Shown here: positions 1 to 9,575 of the stretch, piece by piece
Position numbering within the stretch: the first letter of the stretch is position 1
Layout of the letters: each line of letters starts with the position of its first letter
Assembly (NCBI GenBank): GCA_023435985.1
Contig: JAEZKY010000381.1
Span: 9,964-73,963, forward strand
DNA length: 64,000 nt
Source: Bacillota bacterium
GTDB lineage: Bacteria; Bacillota; Clostridia; Clostridiales; Clostridiaceae
Direction: 5' to 3'
Position numbers and translations under genes: made by a program
Notes under the pieces: model-generated
The model's input: the letters and a program-made list of their open reading frames with translations, nothing else
Told to the model about the DNA's origin: nothing
Databases searched by the model: none

Positions 1-657
1 AAAAAATCTACTCCAGTAAAAGTTTATATAAACGGAGATTTAAGTGATGCAGACATGAATGATGTAGAATGGTATGGTTCTAACGGATTTTATATACTAA
101 TGGGAGAATCTGATTCTATTACTAAAATAGTTTTAGATAATAAACACCTTATTAAACACTTTAGAATAGAAAATGATAGAAGAAATTCCGCTATTCCTAT
201 GCTCGATTTACTTGAGGTAGATGCTAGAATTGAGCCAGGTGCTGTTATAAGAGATAAAGTTACTATTGGTAAAAATGCTGTAATTATGATGGGTGCTGTA
301 ATAAACATCGGTGCTGAAATTGGTGATGGAACTATGGTTGACATGAATGCTGTAGTTGGAGCACGTGGTCAACTAGGTAAGAACGTTCATTTAGGTGCTG
401 GTGCTGTTGTTGCTGGTGTTTTAGAACCACCAAGTAAAGAACCTTGTAAAATTGGTGACAACACATTAATTGGCGCTAATTCCGTAATTCTTGAAGGCGT
501 TCAAGTAGGCTCTGGTAGTGTTGTTGCTGCTGGTTCAGTTGTAACTGAAGATGTTCCTGCAAATGTTGTTGTTGCTGGCTCGCCTGCAAAAGTCGTCAAA
601 ATCGTGGATGATAAGACAAAGGATAAAACTCAAATTTTAGACGATTTAAGAAAATAA
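1..657 (+). CDS. dapH: Tetrahydrodipicolinate N-acetyltransferase, 5'-truncated by window edge
   Basis: Acetyl-CoA-dependent enzyme of the acetylated branch of diaminopimelate/lysine synthesis, cytoplasmic. The reading frame is open from base 1, so the apparent ATG at 55 is internal; the in-frame residues [14 protein letters not shown] just before it are typical of DapH. From about window-residue 80 on the protein shows left-handed beta-helix hexapeptide repeats ([25 protein letters not shown]), then a C-terminal helical tail. 218 codons are visible; the family is about 236-240 residues, so only about 20 residues are missing. It ends just before a strong hairpin terminator. The neighbouring lysine genes would lie upstream, outside the window. 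Confidence 0.95.
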   Translation, partial: KKSTPVKVYINGDLSDADMNDVEWYGSNGFYILMGESDSITKIVLDNKHLIKHFRIENDRRNSAIPMLDLLEVDARIEPGAVIRDKVTIGKNAVIMMGAVINIGAEIGDGTMVDMNAVVGARGQLGKNVHLGAGAVVAGVLEPPSKEPCKIGDNTLIGANSVILEGVQVGSGSVVAAGSVVTEDVPANVVVAGSPAKVVKIVDDKTKDKTQILDDLRK

Positions 658-741
658 TTTTTAATTTATAATAATTATTCTTACATAATCTAATTGTAAT
701 ATTAACTAATATATTATTTAGTACGATTTTATTTTCAAAAC

Positions 742-785
742 AAAAGGTTTCAATAAATATAAAGTTTATTGAAACCTTTTCTTTT
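742..785. terminator. Rho-independent terminator after dapH
   Basis: A perfect 16-bp stem (742-757 with 765-780) and 7-nt loop are followed by T-rich sequence on the plus strand, and preceded by A-rich sequence. It can therefore serve both dapH (plus) and the ssDNA-binding protein gene (minus), whose stop is at 822. Confidence 0.85.
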
Positions 786-821
786 AAATACAAAATTATG
801 TGCTACATATATGATATTAAT

Positions 822-1472
822 TTATACTGCTCCTTCTTCTCCGGAGATTTCTTCTTTATGAGCTCTTTCCATTTTTGAAATAGAAACCTCATAAGCAACC
901 TTTTTTACAACTTCACTGTCTGAGACTTTCTTTTGATATTCCCTGCTTTGAAGTCTTCCCCAAACTTTAATATTGTCACCCACGCTTAATGTCTGACAGA
1001 ATCTTGAATTTCTTCCCCATGCTATAGTTGGAATATAATCCGATTTATTATATGCTCTATTTACAGCAAGCAACACATCAGCAATCTCTCTTCCAAAAGG
1101 TGTTGTTCTATAAATTGGTTCCTTACAGATGTACCCATCTAAAAATATTTCATTAGGATTTTTACTTCTTTCCATACATGGTTCAATATTTCTTGCAAAA
1201 ACAGTTAATATCAGCTTATTAGATCCGTCTATAAATTTGTTGTATGATCTAAGCTGACCTTCTACAATTATGTCCACTCCTACATCCAGCTTAACATCGT
1301 TTAACAATCTTTCTGAAACAGTAATATTTAATGTATCTACTGAATCACTTAATCTCATTACATCCAAATCAAAAGTATAGAAACCCTCCCCATACATTTC
1401 ATGACTAAACTCTAATCCAGATGTCACTTTACCTTCAAGGTAAATCTTGTTATTTAGCATTAAATTATCCAT
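822..1472 (-). CDS. Single-stranded DNA-binding protein with two OB folds
   Basis: Predicted ssDNA-binding protein (SSB/PriB-like) of 216 residues. Two OB-fold-like halves can be seen: residues ~6-100 (IYLEGKVTSGLEF...) and ~108-205 (IFLDGYICKEPIYRTTPFGREIADVLLAVNR, a typical SSB strand pattern). The acidic tail characteristic of classical SSB is short (EEISGEEGAV). I chose ATG at 1472 because the sequence upstream (GGAGAGAGGG) is a good ribosome site; the longer frame to 1490 would translate through it. It resembles the clostridial dual-OB SSB paralogs rather than the main replicative ssb. Role in repair or recombination is inferred from the family. Confidence 0.8.
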   Translation of the reverse strand: MDNLMLNNKIYLEGKVTSGLEFSHEMYGEGFYTFDLDVMRLSDSVDTLNITVSERLLNDVKLDVGVDIIVEGQLRSYNKFIDGSNKLILTVFARNIEPCMERSKNPNEIFLDGYICKEPIYRTTPFGREIADVLLAVNRAYNKSDYIPTIAWGRNSRFCQTLSVGDNIKVWGRLQSREYQKKVSDSEVVKKVAYEVSISKMERAHKEEISGEEGAV

Positions 1473-1691
1473 TGTTATCCCTCTCTCCATCGGAAATTAT
1501 TTTATTTTGTGCAATATATGCTCCCACTAGCATATATTACCATTATAATACAAAAGTTAGTTTCTTTTCAATAAATATTAATTAATTTTATCCGATAACT
1601 AACTTCCACTACCAAATCATCATCTAAAGATGCTGATTAATGGAACTAAGTTTCTAGACATTGTGCCCTTGAGGGTAAGTTTAACTAAACT

Positions 1692-2492
1692 TCAGCTTAC
1701 TGAATCAAGTTTCACTTTATGTTGAATCCCTTGATTGTCCACGTTATAATCATTAAAATATATCATTTCACCTACTGTTTTAAAACTATATCCTTTGTCC
1801 TTTAAATCTTTTATAATTCTTTCTAAATTATTTGGAGTATTTTTTGCATTGTGAAATAGAATAATAGATCCCGGTTTAACATTTTTCATGACTCTATTAT
1901 ATTCTGTTTCTGCTGATCCCTCCTTCCAGTCAACAGAATCAACATCCCATTGAATGGCCATATACCCTAGATTTCTTACCTTCAAAAATGCATCTTTATT
2001 ATAATCTCCACTTGGAAATCTAAATAATTTCGGTCTTTCTCCGGTATACTTTTCAATTGTATCATTGGTTTTTTCTATCTCTTCCTTCATTCTAGCTAGT
2101 CCTATCTTCGTGAAACTAGGATGCTTATAACTGTGATTTCCGAGTTCATGCCCTCCTTCCTTTATTGCCTTCAATTTATTTACATTATCTTCACTATAAT
2201 TTACCCAGCCTCCCATAATGAAGAATGTTCCTTTTACATTATATTTGTTCAATATGCTTAATATTACATCTAAATTATCTTTCTCCACCCAATTTACATC
2301 AAAAGTTAAGCTTACTACTTTATCAGTGGTATCAACGCAATATATAGGCTCTTCCTCATGAATATTTCCCAAAGCTTCCGTACTTTTGCTAATTCCAATA
2401 GATATGAATATTAAAAACATAATTAAAAATATATCTATCCCTATTCTCTTTTTTCTCCACGACACTTTTAAATTGCTCCTTTTTACTTTCAA
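1692..2492 (-). CDS. pdaB: Polysaccharide deacetylase, PdaB sporulation family
   Basis: Membrane-anchored NodB-fold carbohydrate esterase (CE4), 266 residues. One N-terminal membrane segment lies at ~17-37. The NodB motifs are TFDVNW at 63-68 (as in the PdaB family, which has Phe-Asp followed by a non-Asp), the metal histidines in HSYKHP at 120-125, RFPSGDYN at ~158-165, DVDSVDW at ~183-189, and the catalytic His at ~214 (ILFHNA). In Bacillus, PdaB is needed for stability of the spore cortex; the same role is inferred here. It stands alone, with the convergently placed ssDNA-binding gene downstream on the same strand. Confidence 0.88.
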   Translation of the reverse strand: MKVKRSNLKVSWRKKRIGIDIFLIMFLIFISIGISKSTEALGNIHEEEPIYCVDTTDKVVSLTFDVNWVEKDNLDVILSILNKYNVKGTFFIMGGWVNYSEDNVNKLKAIKEGGHELGNHSYKHPSFTKIGLARMKEEIEKTNDTIEKYTGERPKLFRFPSGDYNKDAFLKVRNLGYMAIQWDVDSVDWKEGSAETEYNRVMKNVKPGSIILFHNAKNTPNNLERIIKDLKDKGYSFKTVGEMIYFNDYNVDNQGIQHKVKLDSVS

Positions 2493-2700
2493 GTTCTTAC
2501 TTAACTATATTCATTACATATTTTTTTATGCACTAGACATATGACTTTAAATTATGTATTTATAAAAATAATTTTGAAAACAACAAGTGCAAATTTATAA
2601 TAAATATTCTTCATAACGTAATGAAGATAATTTCCTAAATATTGGCCTTATAAAGTCAATATTTTAAAGTAGAATAGTGAAAAATAGGATGTCATTTAAC

Positions 2701-2729
2701 TTGTTATTTTTTTCATTGTGCCTTATAAT
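2701..2729 (+). promoter_or_regulatory. Sigma-A-type promoter of the DUF4364 gene
   Basis: TTGTTA at 2701-2706, a 17-bp spacer, and TATAAT at 2724-2729. The ribosome site GGAGGT follows at ~2753, with ATG at 2763. Confidence 0.7.
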
Positions 2730-2762
2730 ATAATAAGATTTTCATTAATTATGGAGGTTATT

Positions 2763-3287
2763 ATGTACGAAAATTCATCTGAATTAGCAGAAAATAAATT
2801 ATTAATGTTATATGTATTAAAGTCAATAAAAAAACCTATATCGAATACTCAGCTTACTGAAATAATTCTTGAAAATAACTTTATAAATTATTTTACGCTG
2901 CAGCAATATTTATCAGAATTAGAGGAATCTAAATTTGTTGAATATCACGATATTAACGATAAAAAATTGCTCAGATTAACAGAAAAAGGAGATAATGTCC
3001 TTTCTTTATTTAAAGAAAGAATATCCCCTTCTAAGCTATCTTCTATTAATGAATATGTTAAAGAAAAGATTGAGTCTATAAAAAAAGAATTGACTATTCA
3101 TGCCGATTATACTCTTGGACAAACTGATAGCTTTATAGTTGATCTTAAAGCCATTGAGGATGATGCTCTGCTTATGGAGTTAAAATTATCAGTTCCATCA
3201 AAGAGCCAAGCTACTTCAATTTGCAGTAAGTGGAAAGAAAATCCTTCAGAAATATACAATAATATAATTAATTTATTAATTATATAA
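2763..3287 (+). CDS. DUF4364 family protein
   Basis: 174-residue cytoplasmic protein. The N-terminal ~75 residues look like a winged helix (LMLYVLKSIKKPISNTQLTEIILE..., YLSELEESKFVEYHD, LRLTEKGDNVL), the pattern of DUF4364 proteins found across Clostridia. The C-terminal half is a mixed alpha/beta domain without known motifs. I start it at 2763 because GGAGGT sits 5-6 nt before that ATG and the promoter -10 overlaps the longer frame. It converges with, and overlaps by 8 bp, the beta-propeller gene on the other strand. A regulatory DNA-binding role is possible but unproven. Confidence 0.8.
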   Translation: MYENSSELAENKLLMLYVLKSIKKPISNTQLTEIILENNFINYFTLQQYLSELEESKFVEYHDINDKKLLRLTEKGDNVLSLFKERISPSKLSSINEYVKEKIESIKKELTIHADYTLGQTDSFIVDLKAIEDDALLMELKLSVPSKSQATSICSKWKENPSEIYNNIINLLII

Positions 3288-4176
3288 TTATATCATTATC
3301 AACTAAAGTCATACTATTAGGCTCAGAACCTATTGATATGGCTTTTATTTTTTTATCTCTAATATCTATAACCTTTAACAATCCATTTAAGTAATCTCCT
3401 ACAAATAGATTTTCATTCACCTTAACTATTCCTTTGGGCATACCACCTATTTCAAATTTATCAATTTCCTTAAGCTCAGATAAATTTATAATACTTATTG
3501 TTCCGTCACATAAATTTGAAACATATAAATAATTTCCTTCTTGAAACAAATCTACAGGACAATGCCCAACTGCTATCTTATCAATCAGTTCCAAAGTTTT
3601 CAGTTCTATAATTCCTATGCTGCCATTTGTATCTTGACCAAGATAACTCATACAAACATATAGGTAATCATTATTCTCTGAAACTATCATTTTTATAGGC
3701 ATACTTTCTACCTTAATTCTTTTTATCTCCTTGTTATTCATATAGTCAATTACAGATATACTATCATCCACCATATTGCTTATAAATAAAAGATTCTTTT
3801 CCTTTAGTAATATAATATTGTGAGGAAACCTGCCTGTTGGAATTTCAAAATTAATTCTTTCATTAATTAAATCGTATATTATAAGTGAATTAGATTCCCC
3901 GCATAAAACATATACTACATCATCATGTGCAATTATATCATTGGGATGTGCACCTACATATACATTATCTTCTTCTTTAAAATTGTTGTAATTTACAAGC
4001 GAAATGCTATTATTATAATTATTAGCCACTAAGATTTTACCTTTGTACAATGATAACCCATGGGGGCCAAATGGACTTTCACCAACAGATAAAGCTAAAC
4101 TTTCAATCTTTAGACTTTCAGTATTTATTTTCTTTAAACTATCTGAACCGGTATTGCATAAAATAATATAGCTCAT
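3280..4176 (-). CDS. YVTN/YncE-type beta-propeller protein
   Basis: 298 residues with six to seven ~40-residue repeats of the type 'ILVANNYNNSISLVN... VGAHPNDI', 'LFISNMVDDSISVID', 'LYVSNLCDGTISIIN', 'LFVGDYLNGLLKVID'. This is the seven-bladed YVTN/lactonase-like propeller fold. No signal peptide or membrane segment is visible, so it is probably cytoplasmic. Substrate unknown. I prefer ATG at 4176 over the GTG at 4179; a GGGGGA ribosome site lies 7 nt upstream. Its 3' end overlaps the convergent DUF4364 gene. Confidence 0.8.
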   Translation of the reverse strand: MSYIILCNTGSDSLKKINTESLKIESLALSVGESPFGPHGLSLYKGKILVANNYNNSISLVNYNNFKEEDNVYVGAHPNDIIAHDDVVYVLCGESNSLIIYDLINERINFEIPTGRFPHNIILLKEKNLLFISNMVDDSISVIDYMNNKEIKRIKVESMPIKMIVSENNDYLYVCMSYLGQDTNGSIGIIELKTLELIDKIAVGHCPVDLFQEGNYLYVSNLCDGTISIINLSELKEIDKFEIGGMPKGIVKVNENLFVGDYLNGLLKVIDIRDKKIKAISIGSEPNSMTLVDNDIII

Positions 4177-4423
4177 CACATTTCCCCCTTTAGATAATCA
4201 TGCTACTATCTATAATATATTCTGAAACTATATTATTGGCACAAATTATTAACGGTCTTATCTTTATTTCTTGACAGATTTCTTGTATAATTAAAAGAAG
4301 TCCACATACATTAATATTTAATAAATATTTCATATGAACTTATTTATTGAAACATATATCTATTTATTTAATGTATGATGAACCATATTTTTAAAATATT
4401 TTAATTTAAGGAGTGTGTTTAGA

Positions 4424-4681
4424 ATGTTTTCATATAAAACATCTGGAGTGTGTTCATCAACAATAAACATTGAAATTAACAATAATATTGTTGAGAATGT
4501 AGAATTTGTTGGAGGATGTGCTGGTAATCTTTTAGGTATTGGCCAACTAGTAAAAGGTATGACTGTTGATGCTGTCATAGCAAAATTAGAAGGTATAGAT
4601 TGTAGAAGTAAAGGAACATCATGTCCTGATCAACTTTCTAAAGCCTTACTAACTTGGAAAAAAGAAAATGCATCTGCATAA
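4424..4681 (+). CDS. TIGR03905 family TSCPD domain protein
   Basis: 85-residue protein made of a single TSCPD domain, recognised by the conserved cysteines (SGVCSS, GGCAGNL, IDCRSKGTSCPDQL) and the family name motif SCPD near the C-terminus. The same domain is found at the C-terminus of some ribonucleotide reductases and as a stand-alone clostridial protein of unknown function. Start at ATG 4424, with AAGGAG 10 nt upstream. It is monocistronic and followed at once by a strong terminator. Confidence 0.85.
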   Translation: MFSYKTSGVCSSTINIEINNNIVENVEFVGGCAGNLLGIGQLVKGMTVDAVIAKLEGIDCRSKGTSCPDQLSKALLTWKKENASA

Positions 4682-4684
4682 TAT

Positions 4685-4722
4685 AGATGTCCAACTTTAA
4701 AGTTGGACATCTTATTTCTTTG
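4685..4722 (+). terminator. Terminator of the TSCPD gene
   Basis: A perfect palindromic stem (4685-4698 with 4699-4712) followed by CTTATTTCTTT. It lies between convergent genes; the T-rich tail favours the plus strand. Confidence 0.85.
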
Positions 4723-4730
4723 ATTGTGCC

Positions 4731-6701
4731 TTACTGAAGATATAGCTCTTTTTCTCCAGATAGCAGTGATAAAGTACTTGTTATCTCTTCTACTACATCT
4801 TTATAACTTAAATATATTTTAAGTTCTATATTGTTATAATCTTCACCTATTTCTTTTATTTTTCCATATAGATATTTTCCTTTATCTAATAAATTTTTTA
4901 ATATAGTATTATTTTCCCCAGGTACATATCCAATTACATACCCATCAGTTGTTATAATTTCAATTGCATTTTTATCTTCATAATCATCATGTTTTCTTTT
5001 TAAATACAAAATATCATCTTCAAATATTTTATTGTATATTTCACTCATATCAAAATCACTTGTTCCTGCCACATTTAAGGTAATTAAGTATATATCCTTC
5101 ACATGTGGTTCTATATGCATATCTTCATTAACAGCTACATATTTCTTAATTTTATTATATGACTTAATTAATAGAGAATTTAAGGACCGTCTAACACTTG
5201 TTACCATTTCTGTACTAATTGCATCATTAATAATCTCTTTATCCAGTGAATCAAATTCTTCTTTAAATATTTGAAGATTTGTAGCAGCTTGAAGCCTTGT
5301 TTCTATCAAAGGTGATTTTAAGGCTTGAATATTAAGCTCTTTATACTTATCTTTGAATTCCTCAGACTTAGAATATTTTATAATTATAAAGAAACAAATT
5401 TGAGCTATATCCCCATAAGCTAAGTTCTCTATTTTTAATTCATCCTGGCCGCTTAATACCTGACTCATAGGCAATTTATGTAACCCTAAATCAAGGGCAC
5501 ATTTTCTTATAGCTTTGCCTCCTACAGTAAAAGCATATTTGTATAACAATGCATTTGTATAATCTCTTTTTAATATTGTTTCAAATTCTCTTTTTTTTAA
5601 TTTATATTTAGTTTTTTCTGCACAGCCAATTAAAACACCACTTTCAATTTCTATGTTATCTACTTCATTAGCTATTACTTCATGCCATATATCTTTTTTA
5701 CAAATCTTCGTGCAAATATTAATTATGTCTTTATATTCATCATTATACTTATATGGCACGGAACTATTTTTATAGTCATCAATTATAGCAGCTTCTATTG
5801 AATAAATTATTGAAATAACTGCATATAAAGAATATATTCCTCCATTAATTGTATCAATTATCTCTAATAACTCATTGCAAACTTTTATCGAATCTTTCAC
5901 CTCATCTATACCATAATCAGAAAGCAGCGTGCTAAATGATTTAGAAAAGGCTTCAAGTTCCTCTCTATTAAATGTAGTATTTTCCAAATACTCAGTTATT
6001 TCCAGAGATAACATGCTATACGCTATCAGCTCAGTAACTCCAACGCTATTTTCACATCCATTTTCTATCATCCATTTTTTTATTTCATAAGTTGCTGGTC
6101 TTAAATTCATTAGAGCAAATACTTTTCCATATCCTTGAGATTTCTTTGCAATTTTAAAAATAATATTATTGCAATTTCCTATATATTCATAGGCTTTGAT
6201 TACGTAGAAGAGATACTCGTTATGAATAGAAAATACCTCTAGTAACTCATTTATATTTTCAAAATTGCAAATAGCTGCAATAAGTATCCCTAATTTAATC
6301 TCTTCACCATCTGTGCTTTCAAAAAGCATTCTATTTATAGCACTTTTAGATTTCATATTTAATTCTTCATTAACTTCTAGAGTAGATTTGAAATTCCTCA
6401 TAAAATTATCATAATAATTTATTATTGGATTTATAGTAACATACTCTCTTACAGCTATTAAATCTTCTTCATTCCTCAAGGCTTCTAAATAAATTTTGAT
6501 AAGTTTATTTGCTAGTCTATTCTTTTCATAATCGTGGAGTGGACGTATTTTTTTTGTTGTAATTTTAAATTCTTTTATTCCAGCCGTCTCGAAGTCTTGA
6601 TCGCTATACAGCACACCTTTATTTCTATCATGAAACTCTTTTAAATCATGATATATTGAACTTTTATTGTGAGCAGTATTCTCTCTGTGTTTCTTCACCA
6701 T
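4731..6701 (-). CDS. Large helical-repeat protein with C-terminal HIRAN domain
   Basis: 656 residues. Residues ~1-545 are almost entirely alpha-helical and of no family I recognise, possibly HEAT/ARM-like repeats. Residues ~555-630 match the HIRAN pattern: VAGTSDFD, an ILYLKRK strand, the 'YEDKNAIEI' motif, 'GYVIGYVPGENNTIL' and 'LLDKGKYLYGKI'. HIRAN domains bind DNA 3' ends at stalled forks in HLTF/Rad5 helicases and also occur alone in bacteria. No helicase or nuclease motif is visible here. It lies 64 nt downstream of folC on the same strand, so co-transcription is likely. A role in DNA damage response is inference only. Confidence 0.75.
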   Translation of the reverse strand: MVKKHRENTAHNKSSIYHDLKEFHDRNKGVLYSDQDFETAGIKEFKITTKKIRPLHDYEKNRLANKLIKIYLEALRNEEDLIAVREYVTINPIINYYDNFMRNFKSTLEVNEELNMKSKSAINRMLFESTDGEEIKLGILIAAICNFENINELLEVFSIHNEYLFYVIKAYEYIGNCNNIIFKIAKKSQGYGKVFALMNLRPATYEIKKWMIENGCENSVGVTELIAYSMLSLEITEYLENTTFNREELEAFSKSFSTLLSDYGIDEVKDSIKVCNELLEIIDTINGGIYSLYAVISIIYSIEAAIIDDYKNSSVPYKYNDEYKDIINICTKICKKDIWHEVIANEVDNIEIESGVLIGCAEKTKYKLKKREFETILKRDYTNALLYKYAFTVGGKAIRKCALDLGLHKLPMSQVLSGQDELKIENLAYGDIAQICFFIIIKYSKSEEFKDKYKELNIQALKSPLIETRLQAATNLQIFKEEFDSLDKEIINDAISTEMVTSVRRSLNSLLIKSYNKIKKYVAVNEDMHIEPHVKDIYLITLNVAGTSDFDMSEIYNKIFEDDILYLKRKHDDYEDKNAIEIITTDGYVIGYVPGENNTILKNLLDKGKYLYGKIKEIGEDYNNIELKIYLSYKDVVEEITSTLSLLSGEKELYLQ

Positions 6702-6765
6702 ATAACTTTATTACTCCTTTTAAGCTAAATTCCAAATCTACGATCTGGTTATAATTAATTTTCTG

Positions 6766-8067
6766 CTATCTTGAATTTATAATTTTTCTCATATCTCCTA
6801 TCATGTACAACGAACCACTTATCAGTATCAAATCATCTTCTTCTGCTTCCTTTAATGTAAGTTCAAAAGCTTCTTCATAATTTTCCAATGCCACAGTATT
6901 TGAATTATACTCTAAAATCTCTTTTTTTAAATCTTCACAAAGCTCTGCCCTATCACTATGAGGAGTTAGCGCATATACCTTTTCAGCTATTGGAGTAATT
7001 TCTTTTACCATTTCCTTAACCTGTTTATCTGCCAAGATGCCAAGCAATAAATATAATTTTTTATATTTAAAATATTTTTCGACATTTTTTCTAAGTGCTC
7101 TGATTCCATCTATATTATGAGCTCCATCAATTACCACAGTAGGCTTTTTTCTTAATACTTCAAGTCGTCCTATCCATTTAACATCTTCTAATGATTTTTC
7201 TATTAGCTCTCTATTAATTATAATATTTTCTTTTTCAAATAATGTCTCAATAGTATTTAATGCTACAGATAAATTTAATATTTGATGCTCTCCAAGTAAA
7301 GGCAATTTTATATTATAAGTGTTTTTAATACTTTTAACTTCTACATTCTGATATAACTTATCATTATTAATATCAATTAATCTACAATCTTCTTTCTTTA
7401 ACAAATAAACCTTTGAATTTTTCTCTTTTGATGCTTTTAACACAACTTCTTCTGCGTCTTTTTCCTGAGGATATAATACAACTGGTACCTTTTCTTTAAT
7501 TATTCCAGCTTTTTCCCTTGCTATATCTTTTAAATTATCTCCTAAGATATTTACATGATCCAAACTTATGGAGGTTATTACCGAAACTTTTGGTATTATT
7601 ACATTAGTCGAATCTAATCTTCCTCCCAAACCAACTTCAATCACAGCGTAATCTACTTTTTCATTATAGAAATATAAAAACATAAGCGCAGTTATTATTT
7701 CAAATTCAGTTGGATGTTCAAAACCTTCTTCAATTACTTTTTTAATAACAACTTTTACTTGTTCCAGCAATTTTACTAATTTATACTTTTCAATATTTTC
7801 ACCATTTATTTGAATTCTCTCCTCAAATTCCTCTAGGTATGGAGAGGTATACATTCCAACTTTATAACCATATCCTCTCAAAATCTTACTAATCATAGCA
7901 GTAGTTGATCCTTTGCCATTAGTTCCTGCTATATGTATCATTTTAAGTTTCTCATGTGGATTTCCAAGTAGCTCTAAAATTCTAAAAGTTCTTTCAAGTC
8001 CATAATTAGAACCAAATTTTCCAACACTTGATATATAATTCATTGCTTCATCATAAGTCATGCTCAT
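6766..8067 (-). CDS. folC: Folylpolyglutamate synthase / dihydrofolate synthase
   Basis: ATP-dependent Mur-ligase-family enzyme that adds glutamate to folates (and to dihydropteroate in bifunctional forms); cytoplasmic. 433 residues, full length. P-loop AGTNGKGST at ~47-55; Mur-ligase central motifs at ~145-165 (VEVGLGGRLDSTNVI) and ~172-180 (ISLDHVNILG); C-terminal domain opening near 'WIGRLEVL', with VIDGAHNIDG. The start at 8067 has AGAGGT 8 nt upstream. It is followed after 64 nt by the HIRAN-domain gene. Confidence 0.95.
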   Translation of the reverse strand: MSMTYDEAMNYISSVGKFGSNYGLERTFRILELLGNPHEKLKMIHIAGTNGKGSTTAMISKILRGYGYKVGMYTSPYLEEFEERIQINGENIEKYKLVKLLEQVKVVIKKVIEEGFEHPTEFEIITALMFLYFYNEKVDYAVIEVGLGGRLDSTNVIIPKVSVITSISLDHVNILGDNLKDIAREKAGIIKEKVPVVLYPQEKDAEEVVLKASKEKNSKVYLLKKEDCRLIDINNDKLYQNVEVKSIKNTYNIKLPLLGEHQILNLSVALNTIETLFEKENIIINRELIEKSLEDVKWIGRLEVLRKKPTVVIDGAHNIDGIRALRKNVEKYFKYKKLYLLLGILADKQVKEMVKEITPIAEKVYALTPHSDRAELCEDLKKEILEYNSNTVALENYEEAFELTLKEAEEDDLILISGSLYMIGDMRKIINSR

Positions 8068-8183
8068 TTATATTTACCTCTTTATTAATATGTTTTTCTT
8101 ATATCTTATTAAACTTATTCACATTCAATTATACTTCAATTTTAAATAAATTCCTAATATAAAAATGTATATCTTATATATGC

Positions 8184-8205
8184 AAAAAGCTGCCTAAAAG
8201 CAGCT
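8184..8205 (-). terminator. Terminator of the aminotransferase gene
   Basis: AGCTGC stem (8188-8193 with 8200-8205), 6-nt loop and a T tail on the minus strand, 8 nt after the stop codon of the aminotransferase. Confidence 0.75.
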
Positions 8206-8213
8206 CTTTAAGT

Positions 8214-9413
8214 CTAAAGTTTTTTATCTATATTATAATCTTCTGCCAATTTTTTAAATATAGGCAAGGCATTTTCTATCTGTTCAGTTTGAACACAATA
8301 TGAAATTCTAACGTGCCCTGGACATCCAAAATCATCTCCTGGTACTAATAGCAGATCATACTTTTTAGCCTTCTCACAAAAAGCCTTAGCATCAGGCTCC
8401 AGTGATTGAGGAAACAAATAAAATGCTCCGCCTGGTTCTACGCATTTGTATCCCATTTCTATTAATCCATTATATAATAGTTCTTTATTCTTCTCATATA
8501 CTGATATATCTGAAGTTATGCCTGCACATCTTCCTACTACCTTTTGAAATAAGCTTGGTGCATTTACATATCCAAGAACTCTTCCCGCACCACATACAGC
8601 AGCATAAGTATCTTCAAAGTTTTCGATTTCATTAGGCACTAATACATACCCTATTCTCTCGCCAGGTAACGATAAAGATTTACTATATGAATAACATACA
8701 AACGTATTTTCATAGTATTTTGTTAAATATGGCACCTCAACGCCTTTATATGCAATTTCTCTATATGGTTCATCTGATATTAAGTAAATTGTATGCCCAT
8801 ATTCTGATGATTTTTCTTTCAATATTTTAGTTAACTTCAAAATTGTTTCCTCTGAATAAACCACCCCTGATGGATTATTAGGAGAGTTTACAATAATCGC
8901 CTTGGTATTTTTATTGATTTTCTTTTCAAATTCCTCAAAATTAATTTGAAAGTTTTCAATATTAGCACTTATTACTATAAGCTTAGCACCTGTTGCTTCT
9001 ACAAAACATCTATATTCAGGAAAAAAAGGTGCGAAGGTAATAAACTCATCATCCTTGCAGGATAAAGCTTTAAAACAAATACTGATTGATGCTGCTGCCC
9101 CAACTGTCATGTATAAATTATTCTTTGTAAAATTAGTATCAAACCTTTTGTTTATTGAATCTGCAATACTTTCTCTTACCTTATCATCGCCCTGTGCGCT
9201 GGTATATCCATGCACCAATGTTGACTCTTCATTTTCTAAAATATCAAGAATCGATTCTTTAACTGCTGCCGGAGCTGGAACGTTAGGATTCCCAATACTA
9301 AAATCATAAATTTTATCACGTCCAACAATTTCAGCTCTTCTTTTACCAAACTCAAAGATCTCACGAATAGTCGATCTTTTACTTCCTATTGCAATCATTT
9401 CTTTAGATAACAC
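8214..9413 (-). CDS. Class I/II pyridoxal-phosphate aminotransferase
   Basis: 399-residue fold-type I PLP enzyme, likely an aspartate-type aminotransferase. Visible are the substrate-binding Asn in NSPNNPSG (~176-183), the PLP-phosphate Asp/Tyr region ISDEPYREI (~212-220), the Schiff-base lysine in SYSKSLSLPGER (Lys ~245), and a C-terminal substrate Arg in GHVRISYC. N-terminal 'YDFSIGNPNVPAPAAV' is typical of this clostridial subfamily. Exact amino donor cannot be told from sequence. Monocistronic, with its own terminator. Confidence 0.9.
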   Translation of the reverse strand: MLSKEMIAIGSKRSTIREIFEFGKRRAEIVGRDKIYDFSIGNPNVPAPAAVKESILDILENEESTLVHGYTSAQGDDKVRESIADSINKRFDTNFTKNNLYMTVGAAASISICFKALSCKDDEFITFAPFFPEYRCFVEATGAKLIVISANIENFQINFEEFEKKINKNTKAIIVNSPNNPSGVVYSEETILKLTKILKEKSSEYGHTIYLISDEPYREIAYKGVEVPYLTKYYENTFVCYSYSKSLSLPGERIGYVLVPNEIENFEDTYAAVCGAGRVLGYVNAPSLFQKVVGRCAGITSDISVYEKNKELLYNGLIEMGYKCVEPGGAFYLFPQSLEPDAKAFCEKAKKYDLLLVPGDDFGCPGHVRISYCVQTEQIENALPIFKKLAEDYNIDKKL

Positions 9414-9527
9414 TTATAGTCCCCCTTTATTTCAGTTAACAAGTAACTGTTTACGCTAAAAACTTCTTTACATTGTAATTCAACTTATTACTTATCTTAG
9501 AGAGTTTTAATATTATTTTATGCTTTT

Positions 9528-9568
9528 TTACAAAAAAAATCAATTTTACAACCTTGTAAAACTGATTT
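9528..9568 (-). terminator. Terminator of the TerC-family gene
   Basis: 14-bp stem with one mismatch (9537-9550 with 9555-9568), 4-nt loop, then a run of eight T on the minus strand. It starts 8 nt beyond the stop codon at 9576. Confidence 0.85.
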
Positions 9569-9575
9569 AGTAACA

